64,000 bases of DNA, taken from the NCBI RefSeq assembly GCF_036173125.1, contig NZ_CP108054.1, positions 5,642,001 to 5,706,000 of the forward strand, given 5' to 3'. How positions within the stretch are numbered: position 1 is the first letter of the stretch; each line of letters begins with the position of its first letter. The position numbers and the translations under genes are program-made. The notes beneath the pieces were generated by a model that saw only the letters and a program-made list of their open reading frames with translations, ran no database searches and had not been told where the DNA came from. The DNA is from Streptomyces sp. NBC_00286 (GTDB lineage: Bacteria; Actinomycetota; Actinomycetes; Streptomycetales; Streptomycetaceae). Shown here one piece after another: positions 16,926 to 24,958 of the stretch.

Positions 16926-17444
16926 ATGTCCGACACCCCACACTCCGCCGCCACTACCGCCGCGCGCCGGCGATCCGCCCTGGAACGCGGTGACGTCGAC
17001 GCCGCGGCCGCGTGCCCTGAGCGCGGACGTCGTGCTCGTCCCGCCGCTCACCGAACAGTTCCACTTCGAGGGACCCGGCCAGCTGCGAGACTTCCTGGCC
17101 TCCGCGTTCACGGCGGTCGAGGACATCCGCCTCCACACCCAGACCGGCGAGGACAACGCCTACGCGGTGCTCCACAACGCGCGGGTAGGACCCAGCCGTT
17201 CGAGGAGGCGCAGCTGCTGCGACTCGACCACGAGGCACACATCAAGGAGATCACGCTCTTCGGGCGTCCGATGCCGGCCCTCACCGCGATGATGATCACC
17301 CTGGGGCCGGACCTCACCCTCCGGCAGGGCCGCCGTGGCCTCGCAGCGCTCCTGCGCGCCAGCGCCGCGCCGGCGCACGCGCTGGTCACCTTCGGGGACC
17401 GCAGCGTGGTCCCGCCGCCCCGGCCGGGAGCCCGGCGGACCTGA
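16926..17444 (+). pseudogene. SnoaL-like protein, module copy C, with compensating frameshifts
   Basis: Same length (519 nt) as copy A at 8249. Residues 1-30 and ~89-172 align with copy A in one frame, but the middle runs in another: an extra C at about 17015 and a lost base at about 17190. The original middle is still readable in the shifted phase as SADVVLVPPLTEQFHFEG and RDFLASAFTAVEDIRLHTQT. The frame never stops, so a full-length but internally scrambled protein could be made. The fold would not survive, so I call it a pseudogene. Confidence 0.85.
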
Positions 17445-17587
17445 CAAGACCAGGTGCGAGCACGGCCTCCAGCAATTCGATCTCGATGATCCAGCGGCGA
17501 ATCTCTGACTCGCCGGGGCGATGACTCTGGCTCCGGAATCCTTCCCTTGAGTATGCAACCAGGAAAGTACAGGAAAGTAGGAGAAAG

Positions 17588-18781
17588 ATGTCGACACGCT
17601 CACGCGCAAATCACGGGAAGAAAGGTCTCATACGGCACAGGACTGGCCGTGTGGCCATTGCTGTCACCGCTCTAGCACTGTTGCTTCAAGGTTGTGCCGG
17701 CTCCGCGCGGTCGGCCACCGAGGTCCGGGCTGCTGCAGGCACGGCGGCAAGTGGGGCACCGTCGCCCAAGTCCGGTGTGACGACTCCCCACGAAGGAGAC
17801 GCCACTGTCGCCAACTACAAGTTCCGGGACGGCGAGACAATCGATCAGCTGAAACTCCATTACACCCTGCTCGGCGAACCACATAAAAACCAGAAGGGTG
17901 AGATCGATAACGCTATCTTGCTCCTTCACTGGACGGGCGCGAGCGGTAAGGCCCTGTTGACACCGGAGTTTCAACAGTCGCTTTTCGCGCCAGGGGCGCC
18001 ATTTGATGTGACACGTTATCTGGTTGTCATTCCCGACGCGATCGGGCACGGTCAGTCGAGTAAGCCGAGCGACGGACTCAGAAGCAGATTCCCTCACTAT
18101 GGGTACGGCGACATGGTCGATCTCCAGCACAAGCTCGTCACGGAGACACTCGGCATTTCGCATCTGCGCGCAGTCGTGGGGATGTCCATGGGCTGCATGA
18201 ACGCCTGGCAGTGGGCAGAAGCCTACCCAACCGCGATGGACGGGATCATGCCAGTGGCGTGCTTCCCAGAGCCGATCAGCGGACGGAACCTGCTGTGGCG
18301 AAAAATCATCGTCGACCAAATAAAATCCGACCCAACCTGGAACGGCGGAAATTACCAACAACAGCCACCTGCGGCGGCGGCTGCTGGCAGCATTGCGCGC
18401 ATGATGATCGACGGTGTCTCGCACCTGCAAGAAGAAGTCACCACACCCGGGCAGGCTGACCAGTTTATCCAGGCCGCCAAAGCGCAATACTCCGGCGGCG
18501 ACGCCAATGACCTCATCTACTCGTTGGAGGCGTCCCAAGATTTCAACGCCGAGCCTCACCTGGGGAATATAACGGCCAAGGCGTATGCAGTGAACTTTGC
18601 CGACGACGAATTCTACCGCGACAGCCTAGGTATCCTGCAGCGAGACATGACCAGGGTGCAGCACGGAAGATACGTAGTACGCCCGACTACAGACGACTCA
18701 ACGGGACACTTGTCGATGACACATCCAGCCCTGTGGAAAGACAAGGCGCAAACCTTCATGAAGTGGCTCAACGCCAACTGA
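17588..18781 (+). CDS. Lipoprotein alpha/beta hydrolase, MetX-like fold
   Basis: 397 residues. The N-terminal basic region and hydrophobic stretch end in the lipobox LLLQGC (Cys at about residue 36), so it should be anchored outside the membrane. The hydrolase domain resembles homoserine acetyltransferase-type folds: IGHGQSSKPSDGL, the nucleophile elbow VGMSMGCMNAWQWAE, Asp in NFADDEFY and His in STGHLSMTH. Base composition is visibly lower in GC than its neighbours (for example 18300-18360) with A-rich codons, which suggests recent transfer. Flanks are degenerate on both sides. Function is probably an esterase or acyltransferase on an exported substrate. Confidence 0.85.
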   Translation: MSTRSRANHGKKGLIRHRTGRVAIAVTALALLLQGCAGSARSATEVRAAAGTAASGAPSPKSGVTTPHEGDATVANYKFRDGETIDQLKLHYTLLGEPHKNQKGEIDNAILLLHWTGASGKALLTPEFQQSLFAPGAPFDVTRYLVVIPDAIGHGQSSKPSDGLRSRFPHYGYGDMVDLQHKLVTETLGISHLRAVVGMSMGCMNAWQWAEAYPTAMDGIMPVACFPEPISGRNLLWRKIIVDQIKSDPTWNGGNYQQQPPAAAAAGSIARMMIDGVSHLQEEVTTPGQADQFIQAAKAQYSGGDANDLIYSLEASQDFNAEPHLGNITAKAYAVNFADDEFYRDSLGILQRDMTRVQHGRYVVRPTTDDSTGHLSMTHPALWKDKAQTFMKWLNAN

Positions 18782-19199
18782 GCCATGCTCCAAAACGGGC
18801 CAGTCGCGTTCGCTGCACGGTCGAGTTCGCCAGGCTGTCGCCGTTGAGACTGTGGCGCTGTCCAGGAGCGCACCTCTCCGTTGCTGACCGGCTGCACCGG
18901 TCTCTGCGGCAGCCACCTCGTCGTGGCGATCGGCAGGCGCGCTCAAAGGCACCCGATCCGGCTGGGGGTACCTCCCAGGCCCTTAAGGCACTGGGGGAGG
19001 ACGGCATCGCCCTCACGCGACCGGAGTGATCGTGTGGGGGCGGTGCCGTCCAGGCCGACCGGCGTGTCCTCGGGCGTGAGGTACCCCGCCCTCCCTTTCC
19101 CGGACCACGGACCCGATCCATGCCGCCGGACCGCGGAGCGAACGCGGGCAACCAGAACGCCCAACACCGTTCGGGGCGTTCGGCTGAGCATGAATCCTG
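18782..19199. other. No recognisable gene
   Basis: Non-coding or decayed DNA between the lipoprotein hydrolase and a broken DJ-1/PfpI gene. It includes the inverted pair GGGGGTACCTCCCAG ... CTGGGGGAGG near 18963-19000, typical of Streptomyces intergenic hairpins. No frame reads like a protein. Confidence 0.4.
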
Positions 19200-19927
19200 A
19201 CACCAGGACTGACTCCCGCTCAGTCTTTGGGAACGGTGGTGCGGCGGCGGCGGCGCGTCCTGCGTGCAGGATCTCGGCGAGGCGTTCGGCCTGAGCGTCG
19301 ACGGACTGGGGCCCGTTGCCGGTGAGCAGGGCGTGCTCTTCGTCCCAGACAACCTTGACGGCGAAGGTGTTCAGGGTGAGGTCGACGTCGTATCCGGCGC
19401 TCTTGAGCGCCACGTCGACGTAGTAGGTCAGGCGGGTGGCCTCGCCGGGCACCTTGGGATACCCCCGTCTCCAGCATCATCCGCTCGCCGTAGCGGGGAA
19501 CGGTGGTGATGTTCGCGCCCTTGAAGGCGTGCCTCTCATCGGTGGTGACGGTGCCTTCGTCGCCGACGCGGTAGCGGGCGGACGTCAGCGCGATGGGAGC
19601 GTGGCAGATCAGCGAAACCGGCACCCGGCTGTCACGGAGGGTGTGCAGCAGCTCGCCCATCCACGGGTTGTCGTGGAAGTCGACCATCGGGGCGTGTCCT
19701 CCGGGCATGTGAACGAAGGCCAGGTCGGCGAGGGAGAGATCATCGGCGGGGTCGCGGTGCTTCTCGATCAGTTCCTGGAGCGAGTAGTACGTGCGCTGCT
19801 GCACCGCCTCAAAGGCGGCGACGACCTCGTCACGGATCGAGGCGGCCTCTGCATCGGTCTTGGGCAGGGGCTGCGAGACCGGAACGCGTCCCAGGTGACG
19901 CCGCGCGAGGTCCAGTTTCGACGTCAC
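19200..19927 (-). pseudogene. DJ-1/PfpI family (Hsp31-like) protein, truncated and frameshifted
   Basis: The first readable part contains AFVHMPGGHAPMVDFHDNPW and VSLICHAPIAL, the class-I amidotransferase-like fold with its catalytic Cys. After GERMMLETG the phase changes: a run of five G at about 19464-19470 has one base too many, and the protein continues as YPKVPGEATRLTYYVDVALK and LLTGNGPQSVDAQAERL. The usual N-terminal 60-70 residues are also missing. It is either a decayed stress or glyoxalase-type gene or a sequencing error plus truncation. Confidence 0.75.
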
Positions 19928-20199
19928 GGCGCTTCAGCAGGTCGGGGTTCTGCTCGCGCAGCGCCTGGGGGGTGGCGTGTTTCACGGCGCCTTGGAAGGT
20001 GGTGCGGGCGGATGCGCTGACCATGCGGCCAGCGGCGTGGAAGTTGAGGGCCAGGCCGTTGGCGCCCTGCTGGGGCGAGTTGAGCGACCGGTCGTGCGGA
20101 GCCACCGCCGCCGACCTGCGGATTCCGGCGATTTGATCGGCTACACCACCCGGCGGGACGCCATCTCCCGGCGGATAGATGCCGCCGGGACAGCCGGGA

Positions 20200-20596
20200 C
20201 GAGGAGCGGTTCGTCTACGAAAGGGTCCGCGCCCGCGACGAAAGACGTCTTCGCCAGCAGATCCGGAAACTGAAGGAACTCCGGGCGGCAGACGCCGAGA
20301 ACCTTCGCCAACTGCGGGAGGACAACGAAGCCCTTGCGTCCACGCCGCCGTCCAGGTCTTCGACCCTCTCCAGGACGGCGCCATCCGCATCCTTGACCTG
20401 CCGTCCCTCGACCAGGCGGCGACCATCGTGCACCGCGGCTCGATGGACACCGTGCTCCACCGCCCAGACCCTCGCCCGCTGGATCGACGCCCACGGCTAC
20501 CAGTCGACCGGATACCCCCGCGAGATCAACCTGGAGTGCCCCGAGAACCGCGACGACTGGGTGACGGAACTACAGACCCCGGTGACCCGGGCCTGA
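20200..20596 (+). pseudogene. Effector-binding-domain (GyrI-like) regulator fragment with coiled coil
   Basis: Remains of a regulator in three phases. A coiled-coil stretch reads RQQIRKLKELRAADAENLRQ, followed by ILDLPSLDQAATIVHRGSMD, then LARWIDAHGYQSTGYPREIN with LECPENRDDWVTELQTPV. The last two are typical of the GyrI-like ligand-binding domain of MerR-family activators. The DNA-binding domain is not visible upstream, and the phase changes occur near 20340 and 20455. The coiled coil may come from a different gene. Confidence 0.6.
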
Positions 20597-20855
20597 TCAA
20601 TCGCACCACTTGCGCGGCGGCAAGCCAAGTCGCCCGATGGCTCCGGGGCCGTGCCGTCCGAGTAGGGAGGGAAGAGACACTGCTGCCGTCGTAGAGCCCT
20701 GGTCAGTGGCGTGTCATGCGTGAGCGATGCGTGAGCGGACTGTGTGGCACAAGCCGACACGGGCGGGGGACGGTGATCACGGCGAACGTGTTCTGACCAG
20801 GTACTTTCCGACAGCGCATCAGCGTCCGGAACCAGTCAGCACACCCCCACCAGCC

Positions 20856-20898
20856 CTCGTAATGCGTAGGTCTCGGGTTCGAATCCCGAAGGCGGCTC
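20856..20898 (+). other. 3' half of tRNA-Thr(CGT): probable attachment site
   Basis: The 43 bases begin at the anticodon loop (CTCGTAA, anticodon CGT) and run through the anticodon 3' arm, variable loop, T arm with GGTTCGAATCC, and the acceptor 3' strand AGGCGGC. The 5' half is not present upstream. A truncated 3' tRNA end is the standard right-hand scar of an element integrated by a tyrosine recombinase at a tRNA gene. The intact tRNA should then lie to the left, beyond this window, with the element between. Confidence 0.8.
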
Positions 20899-20900
20899 CG

Positions 20901-20939
20901 AGAAACCCCAGGACTCACTCGCCGTGACCTGGGGTTTCT
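20901..20939 (+). terminator. Strong terminator hairpin after the tRNA-Thr end
   Basis: AGAAACCCCAGG (20901-20912) pairs perfectly with CCTGGGGTTTCT (20928-20939) over a 15-nt loop and is followed by GCTTTTGGG. It directly follows the tRNA 3' end and is the original terminator of that gene. Confidence 0.85.
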
Positions 20940-21389
20940 GCTTTTGGGTGGCCTTGGAATCGGGTGCCTGTCGTGCATGGGCGGGTTTCTGCGGTGAGTA
21001 TCGATGAGTTCGTGCAGGCGCTTCATGGGGGATCCCCGCCCACGGTCCGATCCCCTCCGTACGGCTGACCAAGATCTTCCGACAGCCCCAGCCGGTCCGG
21101 GGTGGTGACCAGCGCCCACCGGATCAACCAGGGCCTGCCCCTGCCGACAGACGGCCTGCCCGACTTGTTCCTCTTCGTGGAGGACGACGTCGACAACGCG
21201 GCGGTCTTGACGTCGACGTGGTGGCCAGGCGATTCCCGTGGAAATTCGGCCTCGACCCGCGTCGCGACGTCCAGGTGCCGGTCCTCATGCACCGCTGTCC
21301 CACCGGGCTTCCTCCGACCTGCCAGCTTCGCCGCCCTCCGCCTCTTGGCCGAGAGCCCACGTGACCAGATCTGAGCGCGCCTCAGCGGG
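20940..21389. other. No recognisable gene
   Basis: About 450 bases between the tRNA-Thr terminator and a broken hypothetical gene. Open frames occur on both strands but none shows family-like sequence, and no integrase is visible. Confidence 0.4.
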
Positions 21390-22596
21390 TTGTCAGGCCG
21401 GCGTCAGTGAGGCGTCGTATCAGCGAGGACTTGCCGCGGTGCTGCTCGCGCAGGTCGTCAAGGCGCCGGGCGAACTCCTCGGGGGTGCCCGCCCGGTCGT
21501 GGACCTCGCGGAGATCCTTCAGAGGGTGACAGGGACGCCGTAGGGGCCGGGCTGTTTCTGCTCGATCAGGTTGGCGACATCCTCCAGGCTTGCCCGGCGT
21601 TCTCGGCCAGGTGGTCCAGGTGGTCCAGGTGGTCCAGGTGGTCCAGGTGGTCCAGGTGGTCCAGGTGGCCTCGCGGGCCGGCTGTTCGGCTCAGCAGGCC
21701 TGGGTGTGGGCCTGTTCCCGCTGCCGGGTGTGCTCGTTGCGCACCTCGTAGGCGGCGTCGAGGAGCTCTGCGGCTGAGCGGCGCCGGGTGGCGGTGGACG
21801 GTTCGGTTGTGCCGTCGTGGGACGCGGCGCGGTGGCGGGCCAGGAGTGCGGGGCCCGGCTGTGGGGCGGTGCCCAGGGCGGCGTCCAGCAGCAGGGCGTC
21901 CTTCTCACGTTGCGGCAGGGCGCGGATCCAGGCGGCGAGTGCGTCCTTGTCGATCGTCTGGGAAGGGGCGGCACCGCCGGCGCGGGCAGCAGCGGTGAGC
22001 AGGTGCGGGTCGATGTGCAGGAAGTCCGCCAAGGCCTGCTGCGGACCGGTGAGTTGGGCAAGCCCTGCGGGTACGGGCGGTTCGAGGGTGAAGGTGTACT
22101 CCTCCTCGTCGACGTCCTCCTCCAACTCCCAGCGGGTGAGCCCGGAAAGCCAGGCCAGGTAGAGGGGACGCAGGTCGCCCGCGGCGAGTTCGGTACGCAG
22201 GGTGGTGAACGAGGCGAGGGTGAAGGAGGTGTCGAAGTCCCACTCGCCGCCGTCCTCGGACGAGTAGGCGAAGTCGAGCAGCAGATGCCCGTTCCTGGTC
22301 CAGCAGGTCAAGGCGTCTTCCATACAGTACGGTTCGGCGCTGCGGGCGGGCAGCAGCGTGGTGGGCAGGCGCAGCATCAGGCGCCGCGACCCCCAGTTGG
22401 CGAAGTACAAGTGGGCGTCGTACAGCTGCTCCATCAGTCTGTGCTCATCGCCGCGGAAGTCGCCGTAGTGGTACTCGTTGACGAAGTGCGTCGTGCTGAT
22501 CTGGGCCCGGCTCGACAGGGTCCGCACCTGCTCGAGCTCGTCCTTGGTCAACGGTCGGTCGATGGCCTGGAACTCGTAGTACTGGTACTCGCTCAC
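21390..22596 (-). pseudogene. Conserved actinobacterial hypothetical (SWIM-locus type), frameshifted at a 9-bp repeat
   Basis: The GTG at 22596 opens a product beginning VSEYQYYEFQAIDRPL with YHYGDFRGD, HLYFANWGSRRLMLRLP and ALADFLHIDPHLL, matching a family often encoded beside SWIM zinc-finger genes. The frame leaves the family at about 21700. The C-terminus reappears in other phases as VANLIEQKQPGPYGV and, after one more shift near 21520, KDLREVHDRAG and FARRLDDLREQHRGKSSL. The first break coincides with seven 9-bp repeats at 21607-21668. Probably inactive; no function can be assigned. Confidence 0.75.
21607..21668. repeat. 9-bp tandem repeat, about 7 copies
   Basis: CCAGGTGGT is repeated almost seven times. 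On the minus strand it encodes PPG triplets within the broken hypothetical gene. The unit is a multiple of three, so copy number alone would not shift the frame; the breaks lie beside it. Confidence 0.9.
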
Positions 22597-22942
22597 GGCC
22601 GTGCAGCCTAGCGTCGTGTGCTGCGGCGCATGTAGCGGGGACCTGGCTTTGATCCCACCCCTCGGCACCGTCGGGTTCATGGAATCGGGCCGAGGACGAC
22701 GGTCCCGCAGCGGTCGGAGGGCAGGCACGTCGTGGCGACACCGAGGGAACGGCCGGCGGAGCTGCTCGGCTGGGGTTTTCAGCGTCCGGCGGAGGCGCCT
22801 GTGGCCGACCTGGTCCTTGAGGTGGCCGGGGCCGGGCCGGTGAGTCTTCCGGTGCGGGTGCCCCAGGTGAAGCGGCTGATCATCGTGGATGGAGGCTGCG
22901 GCGTTCGTGGTGAAATGCCGCGCGGTCGCTCCTTCCGGTGGT
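22597..22942. other. No recognisable gene
   Basis: Open frames exist on both strands, but none shows recognisable family sequence and no clear start with a ribosome site is seen. Confidence 0.35.
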
Positions 22943-23731
22943 TCACGGCTTCTGCCCGGTCGGCCGGTCGGCGTAGTCCTCGACCAGGCTGGCGACGAGT
23001 GAGAGCAGGGCGTCGGCGCGGTGCCGGTCCTCGTGCTGGTTGCGCAGGGCCTCGTCGAGTGCACGGAGGCGGGCCAGGGCGGCCGGGTTGCGGTCCCTCA
23101 CCTCGTCGAGCAGCGGTGTGGTGATGAGGTCCAGGCATTGGGTGAGCAGGCGACGGGTGGAGGGGGAGGGCGGGTTGGGGTCGGAGGCGGCGAACCCCGT
23201 GGTCAGGTACCGGACCGGGTCGGTCAGGCTCCAGCCGACGACGGTGCCGTGCTGGACGAGGAGCGCCACGTCTGGGGCGATGCCGATGCGGGCCTCCAGC
23301 GGCTCGTCGAGGACGTCGAGGTCGCCCAGGCAGGTGAGCACGGTGTCTCCGGGGGAGCGGCAGAGCTCCGTGGTCACCTCCAGGCGGAAGTCCCGGGCCT
23401 CGTCCGCGCGAAGGCCGCCCGGGCGCACGGTGGGCGTGGCGGGAACGCGGGCGGCGTCCTCGGCATCGGCGGCCTCATAGGGCAATCGGAGCCCGGCGCC
23501 GGCCAGTTCCCGGCCGGCTTGGTCGAACCGGAGCTCGTCGGGAGCGTCCCACAGCCACTCCCGGCTGCCGAAAGTGTCCACGAGGAACCGCTGCCATTCC
23601 TTCACGTCCCCGTACTCCGCAATGCGCACACATTGGCCCGGGAAGTCGAAGCGCGGGGTGACGCGTAGTGGAGCGCCCGTCACCGTCGCATTCCAGTCGC
23701 CGTCGAGGGTGAGTCTCATGGTGAATGCCAT
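22943..23731 (-). CDS. Hypothetical protein, paralogue of the 23910-24682 product
   Basis: 262-residue soluble protein of unknown function. Readable blocks are DVKEWQRFLVDTFGSREWLW, IGIAPDVALLVQHGTVVGWS, LTDPVRYLTTGFA and HRADALLSLVASLVEDYA. ATG 23731 and ATG 23719 are both possible and neither has a strong ribosome site. The neighbour at 23910-24682 repeats the same blocks with about two thirds identity by eye but lacks the first ~30 residues, so the two arose by tandem duplication. No catalytic motif, signal or membrane segment is seen. Confidence 0.7.
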   Translation of the reverse strand: MAFTMRLTLDGDWNATVTGAPLRVTPRFDFPGQCVRIAEYGDVKEWQRFLVDTFGSREWLWDAPDELRFDQAGRELAGAGLRLPYEAADAEDAARVPATPTVRPGGLRADEARDFRLEVTTELCRSPGDTVLTCLGDLDVLDEPLEARIGIAPDVALLVQHGTVVGWSLTDPVRYLTTGFAASDPNPPSPSTRRLLTQCLDLITTPLLDEVRDRNPAALARLRALDEALRNQHEDRHRADALLSLVASLVEDYADRPTGQKP

Positions 23732-23909
23732 CTCATCGAATCCGCACCGAGGGAGCCATGTAGCCGCTCTTGGCCGGAATCCTGGCTTCCACCACGTCCG
23801 CGCGCGTGATCGCCCCACCGGGAGCGATGGGGAGGCCGCCCAGCGCCGTGGCTCCGGAGTCTCTCCTCATGCCCGACGGGCCGTACGCCGTGATGACCTT
23901 GCCGCAGTG

Positions 23910-24682
23910 TCACGGTCGGCGCCGCCCGTCGATCCGCACGGACCGCACCGCACCCTGGCCCGCCGCCCAGTTCCTTGGTCTTCGTCCTCGTTCACAGTTC
24001 CCGTAGTCCTCCACGTAGGTGGCGATCAGCTCGAGCAGGGCGTCGGCCCGGTGCCGGTCATCGCGCTGCTCGCGCAGGGCCTTGTCGGCGGCCTGGAGGC
24101 GGGCCAGGGCGGCCGGTTCGCCGTCGACCAGGTCGTCGACCACCGGCGTGGTGACCAGGTCCAGGCATTCGGTGAGCAGCCGACGCGTGGTGTCGGACGG
24201 CGGGGCGGGATCGGGGTCGGCGAACCCAGTGGTCAAGTACCGGACCGGGTCGGTCAGATGCCAGCCGACGACAGTTCCGTGCTGGACGAGGAGCGCCACG
24301 TCTGGGGCGATGCCGATACAGGCCTCCAGCGGCTCGCTGAGGACGTCGAGGTCGCGCAGACAGATCAACACGGCGTCCCCGGGAGCGCGGCACAGCACTG
24401 CGCACATCTCATGCCGGAAGTCCCGGACCTCGTCCGCGTGGAGCCCGCCCTGGCGTACTGCGGGCATGACGGGAACGCGAACGGACGTCTCGTGGTTCGC
24501 GGAGACGTACGGCATCTGGAGTTCGGCTCCGACCAGCTTCCGGCTGTCCGGATCGAACCGGAAGGTGTCAGGGGCATCCCAAAGCCACTCCTTGCTGCCG
24601 AAGGTGGCCACAAGGAAGCGCTCACGTTCCTTCACGTTCGCGTAGTGCGCGACGTAGACGGAGTTGCCCGTGAAGCGGGGCG
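23910..24682 (-). pseudogene. 5'-truncated paralogue of the 22943-23731 gene
   Basis: Aligns with the neighbour from PRF through NVKERERFLVATFGSKEWLW, IGIAPDVALLVQHGTVVGW and HRADALLELIATYVEDYG. At 24682 the homology stops where a plus-strand TPR fragment begins, so the first ~25 codons and the start were removed by a rearrangement. The C-terminus runs about 28 residues past the paralogue's stop. Probably not expressed as an intact protein. Confidence 0.7.
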
Positions 24683-24929
24683 CGAGAGGCTGATCGGACG
24701 CTCGGCGTTCGCCCTCGCCGGTGTTCTGCACCGCCTCGGCCGGACGGACGAGGCCCGTGAGTTGTACCTGCAGTCGCTCGGACGGGCCGACAGGCGGCGC
24801 TCGGGCTTCGACCTGGCACGCGTCCACGACGCGCTCGCCGAACTGGACACAGCCGAAGGGCACCTGGTGGAGGCCGAGGAGCACCGTACTGCGGCCCGGA
24901 CCCTCCGGCGGCGCAACGGCCTGGTGTAG
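24682..24929 (+). pseudogene. C-terminal fragment of a tetratricopeptide-repeat protein
   Basis: The frame reads SAFALAGVLHRLGRTDEARE, LYLQSLGRADRRRSGFDLAR and HDALAELDTAEGHLVEAEEH before a stop at 24929. This is helix-turn-helix TPR spacing typical of the C-terminus of SARP or NB-ARC regulators. The rest of the gene is missing; its left edge joins the truncated hypothetical on the other strand, and its right edge lies 30 bp from an insertion sequence. Confidence 0.6.
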
Positions 24930-24958
24930 ACCCAGGCCACGGCTTGAAACAGCAGCAT

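Noticed and set aside
20703..21072. Minus-strand frames containing SGFEPETYALRG
   Set aside because: This peptide is a translation of the tRNA-Thr 3' end, a well-known false ORF.
21571..21777. Collagen-like GGP repeat protein on the plus strand
   Set aside because: It is the complement of the 9-bp repeat inside the broken minus-strand gene, whose family sequence continues on both sides.
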